DNA of 64,000 bases from Acanthosepion lycidas (lineage: Eukaryota > Mollusca > Cephalopoda > Sepiida > Sepiidae), in NCBI GenBank assembly GCA_963932145.1, contig OZ010595.1:92350067-92414066 (forward strand). The letters are read 5' to 3'. A model generated the notes under the pieces. That model made no database searches. It had not been told where the DNA came from and saw only the letters and a list, made by a program, of their open reading frames with translations. The position numbers were made by a program, and so were the translations under genes. Below, in pieces: positions 33,140-43,656 of this stretch (positions are counted from its first letter, which is position 1; each line of letters begins with the position of its first letter).

Positions 33140-33760
33140 CATGTTAATTCCTTCTCCTTCTCTTATTTCTTCATTTTCTTCATTTATTTCTTTCCATCTT
33201 TCTTTCTTTTCGATATTCACCATTAGTTTAGTAAAAGATTTTTCTTCTTTTTTGCCTTATTTTTTCAAATATTTACATTTTTCTTTTTTCCTTTCTCTCA
33301 TTTATTCTTCCTAACCTTCTTCCCTTAATTTTACACTTTTGTTGCTTTTCTTGATTTTTTTTTATTCTTCTTTGCTTCTTCTTTTTTATTCTTCTTTGTC
33401 TTTCTTCTTTTTTATTAGATTTAACCTCCTTTTATTTTTTCATTCTCCATACTCACCACTTCTTCCTCACAGCAATTTCTTCTTCTACTTCACCACGTTT
33501 TTATCACTACTTCTTCACCACTATTTCTTCTTCTTCTTCTTCTTCTTCTTCTTCTTCTTCATCACTACTATTTCCTTCTCCCTATGTTATTCTTTAGTTC
33601 TGTTTTACTTATCATTTTTCCATCTTTCTTCTCACACATTTTCTCCTCCTGTTTCTTTGTCTTCCTTTTCTTCACCATTTTTCTTTTATTTCAGCTTCTT
33701 TCATTCAGTTCTATTTAACTTCATTTTTTTCTTTTCTTCTATCACAATTTTCTAAAGAAA
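33140..33760. repeat. Pyrimidine-rich (TTC-rich) tract
   Basis: The plus strand is T/C-rich for about 620 bp with a (TTC)n core at 33524-33560. It is complementary in composition to the purine tract 250 bp upstream. Confidence 0.9.
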
Positions 33761-33941
33761 TTCCAGCAAGATGCATTCGCCTTGCATAGAAAGATTTTAG
33801 AAGTATGCAGGAAGAAGGGTAATCTGTGTGCCTCATACTCTAAAAGTTTCTATTTTGAAAACCATTGAAAACAAACATTAATTTAACAAAGCATATAAAA
33901 GCTAGTGCTTTCTTTCAACTGAGCCTCAACATTATTATTGT

Positions 33942-33945
<4 letters not shown>

Positions 33946-33977
<32 letters not shown>
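33946..33977. repeat. (TA)n microsatellite
   Basis: TA tract left of two consecutive foldbacks. Confidence 0.95.
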
Positions 33978-33980
<3 letters not shown>

Positions 33981-34019
33981 TATATCACACACATATATAT
34001 TCTTTAGGCAATCATTGCT

Positions 34020-34255
34020 ATTTAAGACAAATGGAATTAAAAAACAACAGGCATTCTGTGTTGATTTATTTTAATGATCACCTTTTCCATATTACGAATA
34101 ATCTTCTCAGACAAGGAGGAAATTCCATCTGAAGTTTTCCAAAGTTCATTTCTGATGAAATTTTCTCCTTGTTTGAAAAGGATTATTTGTAATATGGAAA
34201 AAGTCAATCATTAAAATTAATGTCTGTTGCTTTTTAATTGTATTTGACTTCAATA
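34020..34255. repeat. Long foldback, ~100-bp arms
   Basis: 34020-34131 and the reverse complement of 34157-34255 share ttccatattac, aataatc, gacaaggagg/caaacaaggag and taaaaaacaaca-like blocks, about 80% identical, with a 25-bp spacer. No coding content. Confidence 0.8.
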
Positions 34256-34294
34256 TATGATAAAAATATGCTTTTAAAGTATGCAATATTTGTG

Positions 34295-34487
34295 GGGTTA
34301 AAGTGCTCAATATCAAAGGCAGAGCATATGTAAATATAAAAGTGAACATTGAAGTCAACACCCAGTGATGACAGTCTGTTTAATACTTAAACACAATCAT
34401 CAAACAATGTCCCGATAATTGTGTTTAAGCATTAAACAGACTGTTGACACTGGGTGTTGACTTCTATATCTACCTTTACATTTATAT
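34295..34487. mobile_element. Hammerhead-type module, copy c (two inverted halves)
   Basis: 34297-34402 is the module in one orientation and 34412-34486 its reverse: both hold gaagtcaacacccagtg and agtctgtttaat on opposite strands. The ribozyme cores are decayed (GATAA and TAAAC instead of CTGANGA and GAAAC). The pair ends at (TA)n 34482-34502. Confidence 0.7.
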
Positions 34488-34502
34488 ATATATATATATA
34501 TA

Positions 34503-34744
34503 AAAATGCTAAAAATAAAAATTTGTGTTACTTATATTACCAAATAATATATATCAACATAAATTGACAGATATCAAATTTAACAGATCTTCTAATAAAA
34601 TAAATTTCCTGTAATAAATACAGTCTTTCTTGTCAAAGGTAATGATGAGCGATTCAAATATTATGAAACACGTTTAATAAGTATTGGCCACTTCTACTTA
34701 TATTTTAATAATAATAATAAAGATAAAAGATTAAACAACAAACA
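34503..34744. other. No gene recognised
   Basis: AT-rich spacer before the LINE relic. Confidence 0.5.
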
Positions 34745-36690
34745 AAAAAGTCCACTTGGAAAGCAAAATTAAAGCAAGAAATTAAGAAAATCATATGTGA
34801 GTTATCAATGCTAGTTGAGATTTCAAGAAATTCTAATATTTTGACTTGCAAAGGCAAGAAGATCAAGCAGAAATATAAAATTAAAGCAGGAAATGAAACT
34901 CCAGCAATCAAGAAAATACAGAAACTACAATTAAAGGTACAGAGAACAAGACAATATGAAAAGCATTGTAGGTTCTATCGACAAGATATACCAAACAGAT
35001 CTCAAGTTTTACAGGAAAATTAGAAAAATAATTATAGAAGTTAAAAAGGCATCATCTACTGAAGAAGTGCAAAAATTTGCAGAGAATATTTGAAGTAACG
35101 CAAAAGAATATAATTCCAATGTGGAATGGATCAAATGAGAACAAGAAAGAATGAAGGATAAATCTGTGCAAGAATGAAAAAATATAAACAAGAATAATGT
35201 TAGGCAAGCTCTAACGAAATCCCCAAAATGGAAATCCCCAGGAAATGAAAAGGTGCCCAACTTTTGGTTTTATCATCTGTCATCAATCCAAAAAACTTTT
35301 ATGCAAACTTTATCAATGCTAATTAATAATCCCAATGAAATTCCAGAATGGATCACTGAAGGTATTGCATATTTCCTACCAAAAACAGGTGAAACAGATG
35401 ATCCAAAAATTTATAGGCCAACATCAATTGATGACGTCTGTCCTGATGAACTGTACTTACTCTTTTCTCAATTAAAACAACATTCTTCCTCTGGGATAGA
35501 AGGAATGTCGAAGAAATTCATATAGTTGCAAAGGTCAACTACTAATAAATAAAATGATCTTGAAAAAATTGCAGGGAGAAGGTAGAAATTTCAACACAGT
35601 TTGGACAGATTACCATAAAGCCTTTGATAGTGTACCACATACTTGGATCTGTAAGACTTTTGAATTGTAGAAAGTTTCCTCAGTGATTGTAAACTCCCTT
35701 AAATGTAGCATTAAACTGTGAAAAACCACATTATACCTAAATCAGACCAAAGTGATAGTCACTTCCAGTTGTTTAAGTATCTAATGAGCAATCTTTCAAG
35801 GAGACACCCTGTCACCCCCTTCTGTTCTGTCTGCCCCTAATCCCCCCTTTCACATAAACTAAATAGTAATAACTATGGATACATAGTAAAAAAAGAAAGT
35901 GCTTAATCACCTATTCTACCTTGATGAGCTTAAAGTATTTATCAAAGATGACAATGCATTGAAGGGTCTCCTCAATGTTGTAAAAGGTTTCAGTGATAAC
36001 ATCTGTATGGATTTTCAGATTAGACAAATATGTAAAAGTAACATTCAAGAAAGGGAAAATTATAGAAACACACTTAATAGATCTAGATTTTGTCACAAAG
36101 ATTAGGGGACTGGGAAAAGAAGCAGAGCCTAGAAATCAGCAAAGGAAATGGAATTCCAAATGAAGGAAACCATGAAAAGAGAACACGACAGGCAGGTGCA
36201 TCTGGTGTTAAATACAGAGTTGAATTCACAAAAGAGAATATCAGCCATAAACACGTTAGCTGTCCCTGTGGAGCAAAATACAGTTTCAACCTCCTTAATT
36301 GGACCATAGCTGACGGTAAGCGAACGAATATCAAAATGCGAAATCTTCTCACTTGTCTCTGCATGCATCACCCCAAGGCTGTTGTTGCTCATCTGTAAGT
36401 GCCCAGATCCAAACAAGGCAAAGGGTTAGCTCAACTTGAATTGTCTTACAAAACTACAACAACTGGCCTTCAATCAAAGGTACCTGGAAACTACAGAAGA
36501 TGATGAAATAAATAAGAAATTTTATTAAGTAATAAATGAAGCCAACAAAATCAAAAGGGAATTTCAAGTGGGTGAAGAAGTGAAAATAAACCATAAGAGA
36601 CCAACTGCAGTGGTAAAGAACCTAAAAAGAAAGCAAATGCAATGTACCAAATACAGAAATGATGGCAAGATAAGTCTCTTCATGGTCAAT
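34745..36690 (+). mobile_element. R4/Dong-like LINE, N-terminal region, RT and linker (relic)
   Basis: Plus strand with many shifts: a pre-RT region (YKIKAGNETPAIKKIQKLQ), WKSPGNEKVPNFW-like then PEWITEGIAYFLPKTGETDD (35335-35400), motif A WTDYHKAFDSVPHTWI (about 35602-35650), motif B IFQGDTLSPLLFCL (about 35793-35835), motif C LFYLDELKVF (about 35904), then NLLNWTIADGKR and LLTC-CMHHPKA (36290-36380). It ends at QK-WQDKSLHGQ (36652-36689). Motif C has YLDE in place of YMDD, so it is inactive. Same family as the copy at 30.5 kb. Confidence 0.8.
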
Positions 36691-37255
36691 AATTCAATAT
36701 TTCAATTTCCACTTCAAGAGCCCATGTATTTTGATAGTGTTTTTGAAGATCTTCAAAGATACATTACAATCTGCAGGGACTGTCATGTTAATAAGAAAGT
36801 GCTTTGTTTTTGGGGTCTTTGATAATGATGTCTGGGTGATTAGCTTTGATTGTTCTGTCTGCGTATATTTTAAAGTTCCATAAAACTGTTATAGCTCAGA
36901 TCTCTGTAACTGGGTCTGGGGGATATTCATACCAGTCTCTTGCAGTTTCCTTCCTGTAAAAGTGGTTTATTTTCTAGTGCAGATAATGACCCATTCTATC
37001 ATAGTGAGTTTTATATTCAGTTGGTGCTAAGACCATGCAAACTGATACAAGATGGTCAATTGTTTCTGGATATTTATCACAGAGTCTGCCTCTCAGATTA
37101 ACACAATATTTTGGTATATGTGCTTGGTAATTACTAGTTATCAAGCATCAGCCCTGTTCAGCAAGAATAAAACCTTCAGTTTCAGCTTTTAACCCTGCAC
37201 TATGTAACATCTGATGACTATGTGGTTTGCCTACATCAGCTTGTTTGGTATTAAA
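36691..37255 (-). mobile_element. R4/Dong-like LINE, C-terminal part, inverted
   Basis: On the minus strand this is the rest of the same protein: it begins at KQADVGK near 37245, has LHSAGLKAETEGFILAEQ, the knuckle region, the Y-HHPDP-like linker, and ends in the KIFKNTIKIHGL-like C-terminal region near 36715. The break points are only a few codons apart in protein coordinates (LHGQ | SARIKQAD), so the element's 3' part appears flipped in place. Confidence 0.75.
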
Positions 37256-37635
37256 AATTTGAATTTAAAAACATATAATCTTGTGGGGGATGATAGAAAG
37301 AGAGAGAGGGAAACAGACATTTTGATACCTCCATTTTATTAGTAAACAATTTGACATATGTGTCTGAGCACTGTGTATTTTAGAGAGAAAAAAAACCTTT
37401 GCATCCACCATTTTGGTAACACACACCATGGTGAAATAACAATTGTCATTTCAATAGAAACGGATTCAATTATATTCAATATTAAAATATCATTTAAGTA
37501 ATTATTATCAGATATTGTTGCCATATCTTTCTCATTTTTTCATCAACATTTTCAAGTCTTCCCTGTTCTTTGAAAATAATTTTATATCATTCATAGACAT
37601 GAATGATTTTTTTCTTTTTCTTTCTGGTCATTTAC
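37256..37635. other. No gene recognised
   Basis: Short GA run at 37299-37310, then AT-rich DNA. Confidence 0.45.
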
Positions 37636-37870
37636 AATTGGATTTTATAGAGATAGTTGAAGTTTCTAGGACACATAACGAGGAAAGACAGCTTTGAAAA
37701 TTTGACACTCACAGGATGCATTGAAGGGAAAAGGGCCAGAGGAAAACAGTGCATTAGTTGCTTTTGTGAATGGATGGCAGAACAGTGTTTAGTTGAAAGA
37801 GCAAAAAAATGTCCATTGTCTCTAGTCAATCTAATTTTAAAAGATGACAAAACAAAAGTAAAATCAAGTA
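37636..37870 (+). mobile_element. RTE-like LINE C-terminal tail (relic)
   Basis: LKFLGHITRKDSFENLTLTG, IEGKRARGKQCIS and CEWMAEQCL in one frame (37657-37887): the conserved end of the RTE-like protein. Confidence 0.8.
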
Positions 37871-37984
37871 CTCATGTCTACGAATGATATAAAGAATTTT
37901 CAAAGGAGGAAGAATTCCAGATGCTGATGAATAAAATAAAAAGATAGCAAAAAGATGAAATTTACTAAAAGACAAACAAAAAGA

Positions 37985-38250
37985 CACTTATACTTAACAT
38001 CAGGAAAAGACGGTAGACATTTCTAGGGCACATAATGAGGAAAGAGGGCTTGGAAAATCTGATACTCATAGGATCGATTGAAGGCAAAAGAGAAAGAGGA
38101 AAACAATGCATAACGTACCTTGCAAGCTTGCATAAATGGATGGCAGGACAAGTTTTAGGAGAGAAAACAAAATTTATTAAGAGCTACAAAGGACAGGAAA
38201 TTGTGGAGAGCCATGATTGCCAACATCCAAAAAAGGGGCATAGCACATAG
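37985..38250 (+). mobile_element. RTE-like LINE C-terminal tail, tandem copy (relic)
   Basis: MRKEGLENLILIGSIEGKRE, then CITYLASLHKWMAGQVLG and a GHST ending at 38250. It lies about 120 bp downstream of a related copy in the same orientation. Confidence 0.8.
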
Positions 38251-38254
38251 AAGT

Positions 38255-38543
38255 AGAATGATAAATAGTAATGGAGACAGAGAGTGCCTCTGAAGATTCT
38301 TCTTCAGCAGTTATGCCCACTTTTTTTTAGTTTTTTTATGGTCAGATTATTTGTTCCCCTATTGTGGTTCATTAATCTGAAATGTCCTGGGGTGGCATTC
38401 ACGTATCCAGCAATGAAGGACAATGTTGTATGCTTCTCTGTAGTCAATCCATCCCATTATAAAGTTCTTTCTTCTTGATTTTACTTCTTTCAGTAAACAG
38501 GTCATTCTTTACAGGTCATTCAGTACTTTGCTTCAACTCTTGA
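38255..38543 (-). mobile_element. R4-like LINE RT fragment (second R4 family)
   Basis: Minus strand: motif A MGWIDYREAYNIVLHCWI (about 38465-38412) and a decayed motif B region RRIFRGTL near 38290. Upstream in the protein is L(S)PEDQNGFKS, the position of the EEQKG motif, which lies in the adjacent 70-bp minisatellite. In motif A the Asp of the expected AYD is Asn (AYN), so the palm is dead. Confidence 0.65.
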
Positions 38544-38920
38544 ATCCATTCTGGTCTTCTGGTGAAAGTCTCTCCACATTTTAGTGACCCTTTTCTGTCC
38601 TTTGTCTTAAAATATCCATTCTGGACTTCTGGTGAAAGTCTTTCCACTTTTTAGGGACTCTTTTCTGCTCTTTGTCTTAAGATATCCATTCTGGTCTTCT
38701 GGTGAAAGTCTCTCCACTTTTTAGGGACCCTTTTCTGCTGTTTGTCTTAAGATATCCATTCTGGTCTTCTGGTGAAAGTCTTTCCACTTTTTAGGGACTC
38801 TTTTCTGCTCTTTGTCTTAAGATATCCATTCTGGTCTTCCGGTGAAAGTCTCTCCACTTTTTAGGGACCCTTTTCTGCTGTTTGTCTTAAGATATCCATT
38901 CTGGTCTTCTGGTGAAAGTA
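38544..38920. repeat. 70-bp minisatellite, 5.4 copies, alternating variants
   Basis: Unit starts at 38544, 38614, 38684, 38754, 38824 and 38894 (partial). Units 2 and 4 share gactcttttctgctc; units 3 and 5 share gacccttttctgctg, so the real period is about 140 bp. On the minus strand each unit reads KVERLSPEDQNG, a piece of LINE RT sequence, so the array grew inside the adjacent R4-like element. The last unit is cut by a mariner insertion. Confidence 0.9.
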
Positions 38921-39723
38921 CAGGGCACGATGGGTAAGTTGTCACCGTTTTATACTTTTAATTTCACATTGTTGTCTGTTTGTAGGGTCATTTGGTCACC
39001 GTCTATTAGAAAAAGAGCCCCAGGATGCAATTCACTCTACTAGAAATTTGGAAACATATGCCTACTACTTGGCAATCATGCCGGGGGCTTCAAAACAAAC
39101 ATTTCAGAGTGTTTGGGTGTTAATCTGAGGACAGTGCGGAGGATTTGGAAAGATTTGGAGGAGTCTAATGGTGATTACAAAAAAACTCACTCTGATTGTT
39201 CTGTTAATGAGGGCCTCAGACTCAACAAAGAGGACTATATCAAGTGCCTTGAGGAAGTAGTGCTGCCCTGGGTTAAGAGGGTGGCTGCTTGAAGACCCTA
39301 TGTCTGGCAACAGGAATTTGCACCATGTCACACAAGCAGGACAACTCAGTCATAGCTGTCAAAGAATTTCTGCAACCACATTACCATTTACATCTGGCCA
39401 CCTAACTCCCCAGACTGCAACCCCTTTGATTATTATGTGTGGGGTGCAGATGATGAGCAAGAGACAGCAAAGATGAATGGAAGGCAAAGATTATGTCAGC
39501 ATTCATAAACTTAAACAAGGAGACCGTTCAGAAGAGTTCCAGGAGATTCCTAAATTGTCAGATGGCTGTGGCTGAAGCTGATAATGATTTTATTGGATAA
39601 GTTTACTTTTTCATATTTCAAGATATTTTTGTGTAGTTTGGGTAAATATATCTGTTAAAATGATATGTCAATGTTATTTTCCTTTTTGCGTAATTTAGGT
39701 GGCAATTTACCGATTGCACCCTG
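38921..39723 (+). mobile_element. Mariner-like element with both ends, dead transposase
   Basis: 803 bp with 26-bp imperfect inverted termini (cagggcacgatgggtaagtt; reverse complement cagggtgcaatcggtaaatt). Plus strand, with shifts: a helix-turn-helix-like region (VNLRTVRRIWKDLEE), WQQEFAPCHTS (39304-39336) where the second catalytic Asp is normally in WQQDSAPCH, and WPPNSPDCNPFDYYVWG (about 39394-39444) with the third Asp present. The C-terminal NKETVQKSSRRF-like block follows. It was inserted after TA in the 70-bp repeat. The Asp-to-Glu change and the frameshifts mean it is inactive. Confidence 0.85.
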
Positions 39724-39775
39724 AGGGACATTTCTGCTATTTGTCCTCATTTTCTACATCAATAATGCACTTGTT

Positions 39776-39832
39776 GTTGTTGTTGGTGGTGGTGGTGGTG
39801 GTAGTGGTGGTCTTATTATTATTATTATTATT
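39776..39832. repeat. Compound GTT/GGT/ATT trinucleotide repeat
   Basis: Three trinucleotide blocks in succession. Confidence 0.95.
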
Positions 39833-39929
39833 TCCAATTTTCCTGGTTTGATGCAATCCATCTTTCATGTGAAACCTGAGGTAAAGGCAGGTTTTGTCTT
39901 AGAAAGTTATTGAGCCTATTATATTGAGA

Positions 39930-40800
39930 AAGTTTTTTTTTGAATATGTGAGTGGTGCTCATGGGCACATCATGACAATAGTCATATCTCAGCTTCTACA
40001 GTCCAACTTAGAACCACAACATTTTCCTTAGCACATGAGCTGTCCAAAGTAGTGATGCCCTCTGTCAATGGTGTCAGGTATCCCCAAAATGTCTTGAAAG
40101 GCAGAAAGATTTCTGGAACTAGTCCTGTGAGTCCAAGCACAAAAGGGACAGAATGAATGAATGCTTGGCATATTTCTCCAATTTTCCTGGGTTTTTTTGC
40201 CAAACTACAACTTCATGCCAAGGTGTCGCAATGTCTATGAGAATCCAAATCATGTCCTGCTCTTGTGCATAAGTATGATATCAAGGTGATTTCTCACCAA
40301 AGTGCTTGTCTGTAAAGACAGTCTACACAAGCTTCAATTTTTCATTCTTGACTACTGATGATGGTGAATAATCATAATACCACTTCTCTTCACTATCAAG
40401 GCCATACTTCTTGCATAGTTCCCAATGTATTCTGAGGACTACCTTATCATAACATCATCTGTACTTTCTGGGTCATCTGAGTGTGAGCCATTAACAATAT
40501 GTTGCTTGTTTTCACTAACATTTTCAAATAACAACTGTTATACTCAAAAGAGTACAAAGCTGTCATTTGCATGATTCTATTTTGTTATTTAGAGGCATGT
40601 CCATCTGTAGAACTGTCAGATATTTATAACCACTGCTATTGACCTCCTCCTTCATAGATTCTCTATTGGTGAGCTCAGTCACTGTGCTATCCACCTTTCT
40701 TCCACTCTTCATTTCTAGCACAGCACACTCATTAAGTCCAAATGACATTCTGATATCCTGGGCGCATATCCTAACAGTGTTTATCAAAAGAAGGCCAACC
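39930..40800 (-). mobile_element. R4/Dong-like LINE, thumb and endonuclease (second R4 family)
   Basis: Minus strand: INTVRICAQDIRMSFGLNEC, AVLEMKSGRK and GYKYLTVLQMDMPLNNKI (40787-40563) from the end of the RT. After an internal deletion come HWELCKKYGLDSEEKWYY (about 40445), TVFTDK and ILIDIATP (about 40230), the endonuclease core. A terminal block (40203-39982) has FVLGLTGLVPE where VIGALG is usual. It is a dead, internally deleted copy. The family is distinct from the 30.5 kb LINE by its RDIGM-FGL-KCAVL signature. Confidence 0.75.
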
Positions 40801-40946
40801 GGTGATTATTTGTAGAAATATAGACTGTAGTAAAAATAAAGCCAAGTGTCACAAATTGCACAAAAATCTGGAATAAAAGAGAAAATATTCTTCATGTGAT
40901 ATATTTCATCCTTTAGGACTTCATCAAACTAAGGACTAAACTGTGT

Positions 40947-40985
40947 GTGCATGTATATATATATATATATATACACACACACATA
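40947..40985. repeat. (TA)n-(CA)n microsatellite
   Basis: Short compound tract. Confidence 0.9.
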
Positions 40986-42060
40986 CAGAGAGTCAACAAT
41001 GAAATTATTCGTACACCCATCAATTTTGAATATTTTTATCCATTTCTCAGAATCCAACTTCCGTATGATATCAGTTTTTATATGGTAATAAACACAAAAA
41101 AGAATATAAAATTCAATTTTCCGAACAATAGGTTAAATACAACAAATTTGACAGGTGAATTATGCAAAATAGGGAAAGACAAATTATTCAGTCTTTTTTT
41201 TTTTTTTTCTTAAATAGTTTTATCTACACTTGTCAGTCGAGTATTTTTATCTATTTTTTCCTTAGCAGTAAATTTGATTTCCTTTAGGAATTTATTTTTC
41301 TTTCTTCATAAATGGAATAAAGTTTATTTACTTTTCTCATAAATATTAACAAGTTGTAACATCCAGCCACCAGTCGTCATTATTTTTTTAAAACCAAACT
41401 TTACTCAAACTGGATTAAACCTTTACCACCATCAATTCTACTAATAAAAAAATAGTCAATACTCACATTTGGATGGTGAATCTTATAGGAAGTCATTCAT
41501 TTTCTTTACTTTGAATCCATTTTTTTTATTGCAGCTTGAATTCAATTTGATAATTTTTTGCTGTATGCAACTGCTTATATTATTAGTGAATTTATAGGCA
41601 ATGTCCCTATTGTATTATTGTGGTGAATGATGTGACTGAAGAAAATACCTTTGGGTGATTAAGGTTCTGTTCAACTCAAAAAGACACACAAGGTGCAAAC
41701 AAAGATGGTGATTTTAGAACTCTTCTATAAAGGAGAATAATCCCTTAATAAGGGGAGATAACTATAATAATAATAATATATTATCACAATTATTTACATG
41801 AATGTTATAATTATTACTATTGTGGTATTCTGAACACTCACCTATCTCCTCTGTAACAGGTTTTCTTCTATTAATCTTCCTTGGTTTTCTATTGATAACC
41901 TCCCTTGATTCTCATTCATCTGTGGTAAAATGTAGCCATATTATTTCAAAAAATTCTTTTTGACATGCATATTTTTTTCTGTTGGCCATAACCAATAACC
42001 TAGGGTAAGTGAAGGACATAAATTTTTTGTTGCTTCTACTTAAATAAAGGACAGCTATTG
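40986..42060. other. No gene recognised
   Basis: AT-rich, with a T run at 41192-41208. No domain in the short frames. Confidence 0.45.
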
Positions 42061-43480
42061 ACAACTTAAATGGACAAAGGTCTTTGCAGGATATGGGTTG
42101 TTTTGTTAGAACTATTTTTTTGAATTTCTTGGAGAGATAGTACAACAGGGATTTTGTTAATTTGTTGTTGAGTTCCTTTTTTTATCAGGCCCAAAGCTCC
42201 AGCCACAACAGGAACAGTTTTAGTTTTTAAGTGCCATATTTTTTTTATTTCCATCTTCAGGTCTTCGTATTTTTTCTAAAACCTATGCTGAGATGATTTT
42301 GTTGTTTGCTTCATTCTCCATTATGAGTTGTAACATCCATTCTTGTGTAGCTACTAGATACTTCAATTGTTGAAATTTTGTGAGAGAATTCCAGTTGAAT
42401 CCTGTCCCCTATACAGGCAGTCAGCATCTGCATTAGGGTGATGCATTCTATTGCATAGGAGATATTTGCAAATGTTGAAGCTATAAAGTTTTTTTCATTA
42501 TTACTCGAACACACACCTGATACACTCTTTTCTGATGTTCCCTTTCATCTTTGAATGCTTGTTTTCCATTGCACCTTTATTCACAACTAGATACTTGTAA
42601 ATCCAGATCGATTTCCTTAATCATGGTATCTATATCAAGAATTATATTCTCGCTACTAATAAACTTTCCTTGCTTAAAGGCGGCCTTTTCACATTTATCC
42701 AGCCCAAATTTCATGCATATATTATTTCTGAATCTTTTCAGTTTTTAAAATCCCTTCCAATTCATCATCCTTTCTTGCATATAATTTCAAGTCATTCATA
42801 TAAAATAGATGATTTATTCTTGTATTTTTTGATCTTATATCCATATCCTGTATTGTCAAGCAATTTTGATAAAAGAATTCAGATATGTCTTGAATAGTAT
42901 ATTACGTCATAAGAAATTAACAGATTTTATATGCTTTGTTTGAGGGCCTTTGTGATCCATGAGTGTAGAATGTCAAAAGCCATCTTTTTAGTCTATGCTA
43001 TACTGAGATTTTTGCATTTTATATGAATGTTTTCAAGAATCACTATTTATAAGCAACTGATCTTTGCAGCCATAGTAGGCGGGGGGGGGGCTACTATAGC
43101 TGCAAAGATCCAACAACCTTTTTGCTCATCCAGATAGCTGTATATCTATTTGGTTAATGTGGACGTTAACTTGTAAGACATTGACAAACAACTGATGTTG
43201 ATAAGTTTTAGGGTATTTTGTGTTTTTATTTTTGGTAGCAAGTATTTGAAACCTTGAGAGAACCATTCCAGTGTTGTTGTGGGTTTTGGCATCATTTCAT
43301 TAAATAGTATTGCCATACCGGTATGAACGGCAGGTAAAGTGTTAAGCCAAAAGTTTAGAATTTTCTCAATTCCTGGTGATTCCCACTTGTGAGACTTTGG
43401 TTAATGCCATCTTTTATTGTGTCTTATATTTGCCGCCTTTGTTGTTCTTTGATGTTTACTGTAATTTTCTTCAGACACTG
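42061..43480 (-). mobile_element. R4/Dong-like LINE, internally deleted (relic)
   Basis: Minus strand, from high to low coordinates: KSPGIEKILNFWLNTLPAVH (about 43390-43330), TLEWFSQGFKYLLPK, YKLTSTLTKQIYSYLDEQK (about 43185-43125), GCKDQLLIN, motif A remnant KKMAFDILHSWI (about 43000), a decayed LFYMNDLK region (about 42800), LL-CNRMHHPNADADCLY (about 42450-42400) and finally VVAGALGLIKKGTQQQINKI with LQEIQKNSSNKTTHILQR at the C-terminus. The knuckle and endonuclease are deleted. A foldback with a G10 loop interrupts the RT at 43059-43110. Confidence 0.75.
43059..43110. repeat. Micro-foldback with G10 loop
   Basis: 20-bp arms (gatctttgcagccatagtag and its reverse complement with one change) flank a gc-G10 spacer. 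It duplicates in reverse part of the RT codons GCKDQ. Confidence 0.95.
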
Positions 43481-43656
43481 TAACCATTTTGCATCCTCAC
43501 TGTGTAATTTTTCATTTCCCCATATTTATTCCAGAATAAGATTATTTCTATTTCCAATGGTGTTTTAACTATTGGATCCGTTTGACTGCCTATTTTTCCT
43601 TAAAATAATAAATGATAATTATGTGTGTATCATCTTACCTAAGAGTAATTTTAAGT

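Noticed and set aside
32535..33755. Hydrophobic 90-160-codon frames on both strands
   Set aside because: They follow GAA/TTC-rich composition, with no conserved motif.
34745..37255. Twin-priming as the cause of the LINE inversion
   Set aside because: Twin priming inverts the 5' portion next to an uninverted 3' end; here the 3' portion is flipped at the far end.
38544..38920. CRISPR-like repeat array
   Set aside because: Units are contiguous with no unique spacers and the genome is eukaryotic; it is a minisatellite.
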